Source: Legionellaceae bacterium (GTDB lineage Bacteria; Pseudomonadota; Gammaproteobacteria; UBA12402). Taken from it: DNA of 38,642 nucleotides. The notes under the pieces are model-generated. The model saw only the letters and a list, made by a program, of their open reading frames with translations. It searched no databases and had not been told where the DNA came from. The stretch is from the NCBI GenBank assembly GCA_002707695.1, contig PANR01000032.1, forward strand, positions 1-38,642, read 5' to 3'. Shown one piece after another: positions 15,600 to 24,031 of the stretch (positions are counted from its first letter, which is position 1; each line of letters opens with the position of its first letter). The translations under genes were made by a program, and so were the position numbers.

Positions 15600-16412
15600 T
15601 CACAGAAAAATATCAGGAAACAGCGGTGTACCTGGTTGGTTTGCATATTGATCAAACTGCGTTTCACCCGCCTCCTTCAGCACATCTTCATCAATCAAGA
15701 ATTGACCCGTGCAGGTGTTGGCTTTTTTTGTCAAAACATAATACGCTGCATCCGCGACGATAGCTGGCGTGCGAGATGCTTGATAAATATTAGGAGGAAA
15801 ATTATGCTTAATGGCAGCCGTAGCAATAGTTGTTTTAGGCCATAATGAATTGACGGCAATACCTTTTGATTTTAGCTCTTCAGCTAACCCTAATGTGCAA
15901 AGACTCATGCCATATTTTGACATAGTATAAGCTAAGTGTGGAGCAAACCACTTTGGATCTAAATTTAATGGCGGAGACAAATTCAGAATATGAGGGTTGC
16001 TACCTTTTTCCAAGTAAGGAATACATGCTTGAGAACAAGCATATGTTGCTCTCACGTTTACTCCCATCATCAAATCATAGCGTTTCATCGAAGTATTTGT
16101 GGTATCTGCTAAAAAAATTGCACTTGCATTGTTGACCAAAATATCAATACCACCAAAATGCGCTGCCGCTGCATCAACCACCTGCTGAATCTTTACCTCA
16201 TCACGCACATCAAGCTCAAGAGCGATGGCTTGACCCCCTATTTTCTCAACCTCTTCAGCAGTCGTGTGAATAGTCCCAGGCAGTTTGGGGTGAGGCTCAG
16301 TCGTTTTACCTGTAATAACAACATTGGCCCCTTCTTTTGCACAACGTAAAGCGATTTCACGTCCAATACCGCGCGTTGATCCTGTAATCAATACTGTTTT
16401 ATGTTTTAGCAT
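15600..16412 (-). CDS. Short-chain dehydrogenase of the HSDL2-like group
   Basis: A 270-aa NAD(P)-dependent oxidoreductase. TGSTRGIG (about 11-18) binds the cofactor and NNAS lies near residue 92. The catalytic region reads ILNLSPPLN and YTMSKYGMSL, giving Tyr and Lys of the triad. The SPPLN and VNSLWPKTTIATAA motifs closely match HSDL2, a eukaryotic lipid-linked SDR, and bacterial citronellol-type dehydrogenases. The C-terminal SCP2 lipid-binding domain of HSDL2 is absent. Its ribosome binding site (AGAGGA) lies in the last codons of the pilX-like gene three bases upstream, so it is coupled to the pilin cluster. The substrate is unknown; a lipid or isoprenoid is a guess. Confidence 0.85.
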   Translation of the reverse strand: MLKHKTVLITGSTRGIGREIALRCAKEGANVVITGKTTEPHPKLPGTIHTTAEEVEKIGGQAIALELDVRDEVKIQQVVDAAAAHFGGIDILVNNASAIFLADTTNTSMKRYDLMMGVNVRATYACSQACIPYLEKGSNPHILNLSPPLNLDPKWFAPHLAYTMSKYGMSLCTLGLAEELKSKGIAVNSLWPKTTIATAAIKHNFPPNIYQASRTPAIVADAAYYVLTKKANTCTGQFLIDEDVLKEAGETQFDQYANQPGTPLFPDIFL

Positions 16413-16415
16413 GAT

Positions 16416-16955
16416 TTATCCTCTTAATACTCGAACAGACTGCCAAGTCTGTTGCAAAAGTTGTTTTTTGCCCTCGCACTCTATCATTTCTTTGCTTGGC
16501 AGAGCAACTGTTGATTGGATGATGCGATTAAACTCATTCGTAAAACTTAGCCTTACAGTTAATGCGTAAAATACTACCGGTTTTTTGCGAAAATAAATAC
16601 AAGGTGTGTTTTGTAATACGCTGTAGAAATATTCAACATTAATGTTATTATTTTTTTTCTGACACCGACTTTTCCACCAATTCGAGGACTTATCAAGAAT
16701 CATCTGGTCAGATATATTGGGCAAATAACATGCCTGATGATTTTTTAATGCGTTAAATGCAGTCAATAACGCCGGTTTCTCAGCTTGAATCAAATCAAGC
16801 TGCTTGCGTTGATAATGATTCAGAATTTTTTGTGTGTATGCTGAATGAAGACTAAAACTAATCAGCAGACTCAATATACACAAAACCGTCAATGCGATGA
16901 ACAATATCGCGCCAACCTCACTTAAACCATTAACCCTCTTCGAATAATTCTTCAC
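16416..16955 (-). CDS. PilX/GspK-like minor pilin component
   Basis: A 179-aa protein with an N-terminal hydrophobic helix (about residues 13-36, GAILFIALTVLCILSLLI) and a polar remainder with several Cys and Trp. The third position in a pilV-pilW-pilX order suggests the PilX role, a minor pilin that primes type IV pilus assembly. After Gly15 there is no Glu at +5, as also known for GspK-type tip pseudopilins. I prefer the GTG at 16955, which has GGGAGG five bases upstream; ATGs at 16973 and 16979 are alternatives. The gene overlaps the pilW-like gene by 26 bases. The family assignment rests on context and N-terminal form, not on a conserved domain. Confidence 0.6.
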   Translation of the reverse strand: MKNYSKRVNGLSEVGAILFIALTVLCILSLLISFSLHSAYTQKILNHYQRKQLDLIQAEKPALLTAFNALKNHQACYLPNISDQMILDKSSNWWKSRCQKKNNNINVEYFYSVLQNTPCIYFRKKPVVFYALTVRLSFTNEFNRIIQSTVALPSKEMIECEGKKQLLQQTWQSVRVLRG

Positions 16956-17613
16956 GCCTCCCTCCCAGCACATCTTCATAAAAACCTACTTTTCCACGTG
17001 TATTTTTCATTTCATAAAACGCTTTAACAGTTAACTGACCCACCTTCCCTTGCATATAGTTTGACTTTAGCTTTTGAGAAAACATTAAATACTGTTGTTT
17101 ATTTTTCATCGATTGAGAAACATGTGAAACTTCGACTAGTTCTGCATGTTGACAATCACTGACAATGAGCAAATTTCCCACTTTAAATCTAGGCGTATAA
17201 CTCACCGTGAGTTCATTTTTTTGAGGCATATTTAGTATCTCTGCTGTTTGAGCTGACATGCTCCTAAAAACCTGAATCGCACCCAACGGCTGCCCACTAA
17301 TAAAGTCGGGCGGTCTTTTTTCTGAAAAATGTTGAATAATATTTGACGGTGTAATAAGTGTTTGCCCTGTTGGTTGAACAATAAAATTGTTTGATAATCG
17401 ACGACATCCGATATAACCTGCGTTAAGCTTTGCTTGATATAGTATGCTGCTTTTTATTCTCAGTTTTTCTTGATCATCGATGAGCTTGTTAATTTGACGA
17501 TTGACATATTGATAAAAAACAAAAAACTCTAATAAAATAAGGAGTAGCACAGCTGCCAATAAATTTGCAACCAATACCTCAACAAGTGTGAATGCTTTTA
17601 TTTTATCATTCAT
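16930..17613 (-). CDS. PilW-like minor pilin
   Basis: A 227-aa type IV prepilin-like protein. It begins MNDKIKA-FTLVEVLVANLLAA, with Phe+1 and Glu+5 of the class III signal followed by a hydrophobic helix to about residue 30. The residue before the cleavage point is Ala rather than the almost invariant Gly. Residues 20-227 are a soluble domain rich in beta-type segments, and length and order suit PilW. The ATG at 17613 gives an 8-base overlap with the pilV-like stop; a TTG two codons earlier is possible. With its neighbours it would form a minor-pilin initiation complex in the inner membrane. Confidence 0.7.
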   Translation of the reverse strand: MNDKIKAFTLVEVLVANLLAAVLLLILLEFFVFYQYVNRQINKLIDDQEKLRIKSSILYQAKLNAGYIGCRRLSNNFIVQPTGQTLITPSNIIQHFSEKRPPDFISGQPLGAIQVFRSMSAQTAEILNMPQKNELTVSYTPRFKVGNLLIVSDCQHAELVEVSHVSQSMKNKQQYLMFSQKLKSNYMQGKVGQLTVKAFYEMKNTRGKVGFYEDVLGGRREELFEEG

Positions 17614-17812
17614 AAACAAGCTTTTTCATCCCATCGATTGATTCTAGTGTTTTAACAAGATTGATTGCCTGACGATTTTCCTGCTCGACAACCAATAATG
17701 CTCGAAGCTGCCAAGCACTAATGCTCAGCAATATAAATGAGCTAATTGCCAACGCAATTAGCACCTCCCACAGGCTAAACGCAGCCTGTCGCTGTTGGTT
17801 TTGTGAAAACAT
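17606..17812 (-). CDS. Very short PilV-like prepilin (68 aa)
   Basis: A 68-aa prepilin-like protein. Its N-terminus MFSQNQQRQAA-FSLWEVLIALAI has Phe+1, Glu+5 and a hydrophobic helix to about residue 32, the PilV/GspI pattern, again with Ala rather than Gly at -1. Only about 35 residues follow the helix, against 100 or more in usual PilV proteins, so the globular head is nearly absent. No continuing frame is apparent before the pilW start, and the stop is used for coupling (ATGAATGA). It may be a true minimal pilin or a reduced remnant. It is the first gene of the cluster. Confidence 0.65.
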   Translation of the reverse strand: MFSQNQQRQAAFSLWEVLIALAISSFILLSISAWQLRALLVVEQENRQAINLVKTLESIDGMKKLVYE

Positions 17813-17849
17813 GAAAATTCCAGAAAATGAGGAAAAATGAAGAGATTTG

Positions 17850-17878
17850 ATTCTATAACATTAAAAATATCAACGCAA
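17850..17878 (-). promoter_or_regulatory. Possible promoter of the minor-pilin cluster
   Basis: On the minus strand TTGCGT (17873-17878) is 17 bases from TAGAAT (17850-17855). It lies in the 77-base gap after the APH-family kinase gene. Initiation near 17843 would give a 31-base leader to the ATG at 17812. Confidence 0.35.
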
Positions 17879-17889
17879 CGACATTGAAG

Positions 17890-18807
17890 TTAGGCCAACA
17901 ACATATTTAGCGGCGCACACGACAACCTATCCATCAAACATAAAGTTTTTTGAACGCTGGTCTGATAAAACGCTTTTTGGTCTGGCGAACATGACATCAA
18001 CCCTAACACACGTTTTTGACAAAAAACCAGCCAAATTAACCAATATCCCCAGCTGGCGTAAAAATCAGCTTCTGTTAATTGCAAATCTGCGCCAGAGGAT
18101 TGCTGATATTCAGCCAACATGGTTTGATAGAGTTTACTATTAAAATTGTCAATGGCATAACCACTCCAACCCATTGCATTGGAAATCAACTCGGCTTTTG
18201 GATATGCCACGCCCATGCTTTCCCAATCTAACACACAAGGATCATTTTCATCTGACCACAATACATTAGTATAGTTTAAGTCGCCATGACTCAGCACCTC
18301 TTGGCCTGATAAACCCTCCCAGGACTGTCGATAAAGCGATTCGTACGTTTTTAAGCGAGAAACAAGCGCTTTGTCTGCAAATAGCTCACCCCAGTCAGTG
18401 CGTGGCAACCACTGCCAAGGCGCTAGAGGCAAATTGAGTTCCGTCACTGGACGTTGGTGCACCTTAACTAACAACCGAGCAATGTGCTTACTATGTTGAT
18501 CACAAATCTGATCAAGCGATAACAATCTGCCTTCTCGCCAAGGATAGATCGCAATTTTTTCATCAATATGTACAGCTGAAACTGAAGGAAATCCTGTTTC
18601 AATCATCAGCGCCAATAATTCATCACGACGCTTAAACAACTCAATACCACCCAAAAAATCTAAAACGGCTTTATTTAATGCTTTAGCTGCGTAAACACCT
18701 TGATCAGTTTCAACACGATATGTTACATGCGAACATCCACCTGAGATAAGTGTTGGTTTTTTTTGAATATCACCAAATGGTAATGCTGAAAATAATGACT
18801 CAATCAT
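17890..18807 (-). CDS. APH/choline-kinase-like phosphotransferase
   Basis: A 305-aa protein of the aminoglycoside-phosphotransferase/choline-kinase fold. It shows the N-terminal [12 protein letters not shown] nucleotide loop (about 23-34), an AAKAL Lys strand, the catalytic [11 protein letters not shown] (Asp and Asn) and metal-binding VLDWESMG. This fold phosphorylates small alcohols such as choline, thiamine, sugars or antibiotics; the substrate cannot be read here. Its ATG overlaps the clpB stop in an ATGA junction, so it depends on clpB translation and is probably co-expressed under heat shock. I see no reason to call it a resistance gene. Confidence 0.8.
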   Translation of the reverse strand: MIESLFSALPFGDIQKKPTLISGGCSHVTYRVETDQGVYAAKALNKAVLDFLGGIELFKRRDELLALMIETGFPSVSAVHIDEKIAIYPWREGRLLSLDQICDQHSKHIARLLVKVHQRPVTELNLPLAPWQWLPRTDWGELFADKALVSRLKTYESLYRQSWEGLSGQEVLSHGDLNYTNVLWSDENDPCVLDWESMGVAYPKAELISNAMGWSGYAIDNFNSKLYQTMLAEYQQSSGADLQLTEADFYASWGYWLIWLVFCQKRVLGLMSCSPDQKAFYQTSVQKTLCLMDRLSCAPLNMLLA

Positions 18808-21371
18808 TTAAATGTTAGCCCAGCCTTTCCTTTAGCCACTGTGATTTTGCTGCCTGGCATAAATTTTCCAGCCAATATAGCTTGCGCCAGAGGATTTTCA
18901 AGTTGATGTTGCAAAACACGCTTAAGTGGTCTTGCCCCATAGACCGGATCATAACCCAAATTAGCAAGATAGGTTAATACAGTTTGAGGCACCTCAAGCT
19001 GCAAATCGCGCAGTGCGAGGCGGTCCTTCAAGTGCGCTATTTGAATACTTGCAATTTTTTCAATCATTGCCTCACCTAACGGATGGAAAACAACCGTATC
19101 ATCAACCCGGTTGATAAACTCAGGCCTAAAATGCGTGCTCACGACTTCCATCACGGCTTCTTTCATCTTTTCATACGACTCATTATGAAGCTCCTGAATA
19201 CGTTGTGACCCTAGATTTGAAGTCATCACAATCACCGTGTTTTTAAAATCAACTGTGCGACCCTGCCCATCGGTTAATCGGCCATCATCTAATACTTGCA
19301 ATAAAATATTAAATACATCCGGGTGTGCTTTTTCAATTTCATCAAGCAAGATTAAAGAATAAGGCCGGCGACGCATGGCCTCAGTTAAATATCCACCCTC
19401 TTCATATCCAACGTATCCAGGAGGCGCACCAACTAAGCGTGAAACAGCGTGCTTCTCCATGAATTCAGACATATCGATGCGCACCATAGCATCGTCTGTG
19501 TCAAACAAAAATTCTGCTAAGGCTTTACATAACTCCGTTTTTCCGACCCCTGTTGGCCCTAAAAACATAAATGAACCGATAGGTTTTTTAGGATCAGATA
19601 AGCCTGCTCGTGAACGTCGAATACTATTAGAGACAGCATCAACTGCCTCATTTTGGCCTATGACACGTTCATGTAGAAACGATTCCATTTTTAATAATTT
19701 TTCTTTTTCACCTTCAAGTAACTTAGAAACGGGAACACCTGTCCACTTCGATACAACCTCAGCAATTTCTTCATCAGTAACTTTGTTTCGCATCAATTTC
19801 ATATCAGTTTTCTTCGCTGATTCAGCCGATTTTAACTGATTTTCCAACTCAGGAATTTTTCCATACTGCAACTCAGACATTTTTGCTAAATCACCAGCCC
19901 GATTCGCAGCCTCTAAATCTAATCTTGCTTTTTCAAGCGCTTCCTTAATTTGCTGTGTACCCTGAAGAGAAGCTTTTTCAGCCTTCCAAATCTCTTCTAG
20001 ATCGCTGTACTCTTTTTCAAGCGAGGTAATATCAGACTGTAAGTCGTCTAAACGTTTTTTAGACGCTTCGTCAGTTTCTTTTTTTAATGCTTCTCGTTCA
20101 ATCTTCAATTGAATCAATCGGCGTTCGAGCTTATCCATTTGCTCAGGCTTAGAATCAATTTCCATACGAATTCGACTACTCGCCTCATCAATTAAATCAA
20201 TTGCTTTATCTGGCAATTGACGAGAAGGAATATAACGCTGAGATAAATGAACAGCAGAGACAATCGCTGAATCAGTAATTTGAATACCGTGATGCAATTC
20301 ATAGCGTTCTTTTAATCCACGTAAAATGGCAATAGCATCACTTTCACTGGGCTCTTCAACCAACACCATCTGAAAGCGACGCTCAAGTGCGGCATCTTTT
20401 TCAATATATTGACGATACTCATTTAGCGTAGTTGCACCAATACAATGTAATTCGCCACGTGCCAATGCTGGTTTTAACATATTGCCTGCATCCATCGAGC
20501 CCTCTGCTTTACCTGCACCAACAATAGTATGAATTTCATCAATAAAAAGAATGAGCTCACCTTCTTGTTTGGCAACATCCTTCAACACAGCTTTTAAACG
20601 CTCTTCAAACTCACCTCTAAATTTTGCACCAGCAACTAATGCGCCCATATCAAGGTTAAGCACTCGCTTACCTTTTAACGAATCGGGCACTTCGCCATTA
20701 ACGATGCGTTGCGCCAACCCTTCAACAATGGCTGTTTTACCTACACCTGGCTCACCAACCAAGACAGGGTTATTCTTTGTGCGTCGTTGAAGCACTTGTA
20801 TAGTTCGTCGAATTTCATCATCACGCCCAATGACAGGATCTAGCTTGCCCTGCTCTGCTCGCTCGGTTAGATCTATGGTGTATTTAGACAATGCCTGGCG
20901 TGAATTTTCTGCATTAGGATCATCCACATGACTACCACCCCTCACACTGTCTATGGCTTTTTCAATGGCAGCACGTTTAGCGCCAGCTTTTTTCAAAACA
21001 TCAGACAAATCACCCTTGTCCTCAATAGCCGCTAAGATAAATAGCTCACTTGCGATATATTGATCTTGTCGTTTTTGCGCGAGCTTATCAGTCAAGTTTA
21101 ATAAATTATTAAGCGCATTGGATACATGCACCTCGCCGCCAGCACCTTCTACTTTTGGCAATTTGTTTAGTGTGAGCGTTAATTCATCACGCAACACATT
21201 AAGATTAACGCCAGCTAAACTTAATAAATGGTGTGTCGATCCATCGGTCTGATCAAGTAATGCTTTCATCAAATGGACTGGCTCAATAAACTGATTGTCT
21301 TGCCCTAATGCTAATGATTGAGCATCAGCCAAAGCTGCTTGAAAATTGCTTGTCATTTTGTCTATGCGCAT
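18804..21371 (-). CDS. clpB: Disaggregase chaperone ClpB
   Basis: Hexameric AAA+ disaggregase that works with DnaK to rescue aggregated proteins after stress. I start at the ATG at 21371 ([20 protein letters not shown]), matching the E. coli N-terminus and giving 855 aa against 857; an upstream ATG adds ten non-conserved residues. The N-domain is followed by NBD1 with [13 protein letters not shown], a coiled-coil middle domain (about 410-520) and NBD2 with [14 protein letters not shown]. The pore loop of NBD2 reads [13 protein letters not shown]. The middle domain separates it from ClpA and ClpC. GGGGG lies seven bases before the ATG, and a heat-shock promoter is upstream. Confidence 0.98.
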   Translation of the reverse strand: MRIDKMTSNFQAALADAQSLALGQDNQFIEPVHLMKALLDQTDGSTHHLLSLAGVNLNVLRDELTLTLNKLPKVEGAGGEVHVSNALNNLLNLTDKLAQKRQDQYIASELFILAAIEDKGDLSDVLKKAGAKRAAIEKAIDSVRGGSHVDDPNAENSRQALSKYTIDLTERAEQGKLDPVIGRDDEIRRTIQVLQRRTKNNPVLVGEPGVGKTAIVEGLAQRIVNGEVPDSLKGKRVLNLDMGALVAGAKFRGEFEERLKAVLKDVAKQEGELILFIDEIHTIVGAGKAEGSMDAGNMLKPALARGELHCIGATTLNEYRQYIEKDAALERRFQMVLVEEPSESDAIAILRGLKERYELHHGIQITDSAIVSAVHLSQRYIPSRQLPDKAIDLIDEASSRIRMEIDSKPEQMDKLERRLIQLKIEREALKKETDEASKKRLDDLQSDITSLEKEYSDLEEIWKAEKASLQGTQQIKEALEKARLDLEAANRAGDLAKMSELQYGKIPELENQLKSAESAKKTDMKLMRNKVTDEEIAEVVSKWTGVPVSKLLEGEKEKLLKMESFLHERVIGQNEAVDAVSNSIRRSRAGLSDPKKPIGSFMFLGPTGVGKTELCKALAEFLFDTDDAMVRIDMSEFMEKHAVSRLVGAPPGYVGYEEGGYLTEAMRRRPYSLILLDEIEKAHPDVFNILLQVLDDGRLTDGQGRTVDFKNTVIVMTSNLGSQRIQELHNESYEKMKEAVMEVVSTHFRPEFINRVDDTVVFHPLGEAMIEKIASIQIAHLKDRLALRDLQLEVPQTVLTYLANLGYDPVYGARPLKRVLQHQLENPLAQAILAGKFMPGSKITVAKGKAGLTFK

Positions 21372-21399
21372 TGTACACCCCCGTGTGCTGTTATTTATC

Positions 21400-21427
21400 A
21401 TATCAGGGCATTTTTCTCAATTTCAAG
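21400..21427 (-). promoter_or_regulatory. Heat-shock (sigma32-type) promoter of clpB
   Basis: On the minus strand CTTGAAA (21421-21427) is a perfect sigma32 -35, followed after 12 bases by CCCTGATAT (21400-21408), one substitution plus phase from CCCCATNT. Initiation near 21393 leaves a leader of about 22 bases. ClpB belongs to the sigma32 regulon in E. coli, so context agrees. Confidence 0.65.
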
Positions 21428-21481
21428 TGCCATAGATCAATATTTCTGCAGCCTTATCAGCATGGAAATTTAGCTAAACTT

Positions 21482-21490
21482 TGCTATACT
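21482..21490 (+). promoter_or_regulatory. Extended -10 promoter of acs
   Basis: TGC followed by TATACT (21485-21490) is an extended -10 element. The -35 region (21462-21467, ATGGAA) is poor, which for acs might mean dependence on an activator. Initiation near 21497 leaves 27 bases to the ATG at 21524, with AAAGGA at 21509-21514. Confidence 0.45.
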
Positions 21491-21523
21491 AAGAAGAGCA
21501 TCAGACAAAAAGGATTTAATAAG

Positions 21524-23473
21524 ATGACAAATCAAAAACATCGAACCAAAACTTACCCTGTTTTCAAAGATTTTGCTGATTCTGCCTTTATCAAGGCTGA
21601 ACAATATGAATCAATGTATCAACAATCTATCAATGAGCCCGACGTTTTTTGGGCCGAACAAGCAAAACAGTTTATTGATTTTAGCAAACCGTGGGATCGT
21701 GTTTTTTCTGATGACCTGACCCACGCAAAATGGTTTGAAGGAGCTGAACTCAATGTTTGCTATAATTGTCTTGATCGACATCTTAAAAGCCACGCCAATC
21801 GAACAGCCATCATATGGGAAGGTGATGACCCAAAAGACTCTCGCAAAATCACCTACCAAGAGCTTTACAACGATGTCTGTAAATTTGCCAATGTGCTCAA
21901 AAAATTAGGTGTTAACAAAGGTGATCGTGTCGGCATCTATATGCCTATGATTCCAGAGTCAGTTGTTGCTATGCTCGCCTGTGCACGTATTGGTGCGGTG
22001 CATTCAGTTGTTTTTGGTGGCTTTTCATCAAAAGCGCTTGAAGACCGATTGATTGACGCTGATTGTCGCGTACTGATTACCGCTGATGAAAGCATACGCA
22101 ACGGTAAACACATCCCAATAAAAGAAAATGCTGACAAAGCTGTTAACAACGCACATCAAGTAAAAACTGTTATCGTTGTAAAACGAACAGGACAGAGCAC
22201 GGCTTGGCATGATGAGCGTGATCACTGGTATCATGAACTATTAGCAGATGCAGACAACGACTGCCCCCCAACACCGATGCAAGCTGAAGATCCACTTTTT
22301 ATTTTGTACACCTCGGGCTCGACAGGCAAGCCTAAGGGTGTTTTACACACTTCTGCCGGCTATTTGCTTTATGCAGCCATGACACACAAATATGTATTTG
22401 ATTACCACGAAGATGATATTTTTTGGTGTACAGCTGATATTGGCTGGATAACCGGTCACTCCTACTTGGTTTATGGCCCTTTGGCAAATGGCGCAACAAA
22501 CGTGATGTTCGAAGGTGTACCTACTTATCCTACGCCGGCGCGATGCTGGGAAATTATTGACAAGCATCAAGTCACTATTTTTTATACCGCACCCACCGCA
22601 ATTCGTGCGTTAATGCGCGAAGGAGACGAGTTTGTTCAAAACACATCGCGCGAATCACTGAGACTATTAGGCAGCGTCGGTGAACCCATTAACCCAGAAG
22701 CTTGGGAGTGGTATTTCCACCTCATTGGTAATGAAAAATGTCCCATCGTCGATACCTGGTGGCAAACTGAAACCGGCGGCATCATGTTAACAGCGCTGCC
22801 TGGCGCTATGCCATTAAAACCTGGTTCAGCTGCCAAACCTTTTTTTGGCATTCAACCCGCCATTTTTGATAACAAAGGAAAAGCATTAGCAAAAGATGAA
22901 CCTGGCAAACTTGTCATTAAGCACACTTGGCCAGGACAAGCCAGAACACTTTACAACAATCAAAAACGTTTTGTTGAAACTTATTTTAATGAATTTCCAA
23001 ATGTCTATTATACCGGTGACGGTGCTTATATCGATCAAGACGGCTACTACTGGATCTCTGGACGCATTGATGATGTGATCAACATCTCTGGTCATCGTAT
23101 TGGCACAGCTGAAGTTGAAAGCGCTTTAGTCTTACATCCTGCCGTAACTGAAGCTGCAGTGATTGGTATTCCTGACGAGATAAAAGGCAATAAGCTTTAT
23201 GCGTTTGTGACACTTAAATCAAGCAATAAACCTGATGGAAAACTAAAAGATGAACTAATCGATCTTGTTGCGAAAGAAATTGGCCCTATTGCCAAGCCCG
23301 ACACGATACAGTTTGCTGATGATTTACCTAAAACACGATCAGGAAAAATTATGCGGCGCATTCTTCGAAAAATTGCAACTGGAGAAACTAAAGAGCTTGG
23401 TGATACCAGCACGTTAGCCAATCCTGAAGTCGTTGACACATTATTAAAAGCAAAAAACGAGATGGGAAAATAA
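21524..23473 (+). CDS. acs: Acetyl-CoA synthetase
   Basis: Converts acetate, ATP and CoA into acetyl-CoA through acetyl-AMP. The 649-aa length suits Acs. Visible motifs are the AMP-binding loop [24 protein letters not shown] near residue 420, and the C-terminal [18 protein letters not shown] whose Lys is the acetylation-controlled residue of Acs. Tryptophan-rich [11 protein letters not shown] is also typical. I start at the ATG at 21524, 72 codons inside the open frame: the upstream codons run across the clpB promoter and have no family likeness. The gene is divergent from clpB and ends four bases from fdx. Confidence 0.96.
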   Translation: MTNQKHRTKTYPVFKDFADSAFIKAEQYESMYQQSINEPDVFWAEQAKQFIDFSKPWDRVFSDDLTHAKWFEGAELNVCYNCLDRHLKSHANRTAIIWEGDDPKDSRKITYQELYNDVCKFANVLKKLGVNKGDRVGIYMPMIPESVVAMLACARIGAVHSVVFGGFSSKALEDRLIDADCRVLITADESIRNGKHIPIKENADKAVNNAHQVKTVIVVKRTGQSTAWHDERDHWYHELLADADNDCPPTPMQAEDPLFILYTSGSTGKPKGVLHTSAGYLLYAAMTHKYVFDYHEDDIFWCTADIGWITGHSYLVYGPLANGATNVMFEGVPTYPTPARCWEIIDKHQVTIFYTAPTAIRALMREGDEFVQNTSRESLRLLGSVGEPINPEAWEWYFHLIGNEKCPIVDTWWQTETGGIMLTALPGAMPLKPGSAAKPFFGIQPAIFDNKGKALAKDEPGKLVIKHTWPGQARTLYNNQKRFVETYFNEFPNVYYTGDGAYIDQDGYYWISGRIDDVINISGHRIGTAEVESALVLHPAVTEAAVIGIPDEIKGNKLYAFVTLKSSNKPDGKLKDELIDLVAKEIGPIAKPDTIQFADDLPKTRSGKIMRRILRKIATGETKELGDTSTLANPEVVDTLLKAKNEMGK

Positions 23474-23477
23474 TTTA

Positions 23478-23816
23478 TTAACTATTTTCAGCAACTTGGT
23501 TGAGCGTATATTTTGGAATTTCAACGACCAGGTCATCGTCTTGCACAATGGCCTGACAGCTTAAGCGTGAGTCCAAATCAAGCCCCCAAGCTTTGTCGAG
23601 CAACTCATCTTCTTCTTCCTTTGGTTCAGGCAAATCGTCATAGCCCTCTCGTACGTAAACATGGCAGGTTGTGCAAGCACATTGCATTTCGCAAGCGTGC
23701 TCAATTTTAATTTTGTTACGAAGTAGGACATCAATAATTGGCTCACCTGACTTTGCTTCGAGCTCAACGCCCTCCGGGCAATATTCTGCATGTGGTAGTA
23801 CTTTTATCGTCGGCAT
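23478..23816 (-). CDS. fdx: [2Fe-2S] ferredoxin of the ISC system
   Basis: Supplies electrons for iron-sulfur cluster assembly on IscU. The start is the ATG at 23816 (MPTIKVLPHAEYCPEG), giving 112 aa against 111 in E. coli. The four cluster ligands Cys42, Cys48, Cys51 and Cys87 sit at the E. coli positions (HACEMQCACTTCHVYV and SRLSCQA). An extra Cys46 occurs as in some relatives. The frame is open for 71 more codons upstream, but these read through repeat palindromes. It is the last gene of the isc operon; a 215-base gap with repeats separates it from hscA. No iscX follows. Confidence 0.96.
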   Translation of the reverse strand: MPTIKVLPHAEYCPEGVELEAKSGEPIIDVLLRNKIKIEHACEMQCACTTCHVYVREGYDDLPEPKEEEDELLDKAWGLDLDSRLSCQAIVQDDDLVVEIPKYTLNQVAENS

Positions 23817-23852
23817 ATTTGTCCTCAACAAGCTATTATTACCGTATTTCTT

Positions 23853-23961
23853 CATTCCCACGAACGCGGGAGTCCAGCACCAACTCGCTGTCATTCCCGC
23901 GTATGCGGGAATCCAGTTCCAAATCAACACTCCTGGATCCCCGATCAAGCCGGGGATGACA
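23853..23961. repeat. dRS3-like palindromic repeat element between hscA and fdx
   Basis: A 73-base element (23889-23961) is bounded by TGTCATTCCC and GGGGATGACA. It consists of two hairpin arms: ATTCCC-8N-GGGAAT at 23892-23911, exactly the Neisseria dRS3 consensus form, and ATCCCCG-6N-CGGGGAT at 23938-23957. CCAG and CTGG flank the centre. A third, degraded arm, ATTCCC...GGGAG, is at 23854-23871. Related elements lie at 32872-32997 and after 38489. Here it sits inside an operon, in the transcribed leader of fdx. Confidence 0.8.
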
Positions 23962-24031
23962 ACAGCAGAAGCATTGTCACTTCCTAGAAGACAGGAATCA
24001 AGTTTTAAATAAACATCCGCATATATCAAAC

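Noticed and set aside
17890-18807. Antibiotic resistance gene (aminoglycoside phosphotransferase)
   Set aside because: Only the fold-level motifs match; the family phosphorylates many small molecules, and the gene sits in a housekeeping context beside clpB with no mobile-element signs.
21308-21523. 72-residue extension of acetyl-CoA synthetase
   Set aside because: It crosses the clpB start and heat-shock promoter, and the ATG at 21524 has a good ribosome binding site and the right family length.
23817-24029. 71-residue extension of ferredoxin
   Set aside because: It is translation of palindromic repeat DNA; the ATG at 23816 matches the conserved family start.
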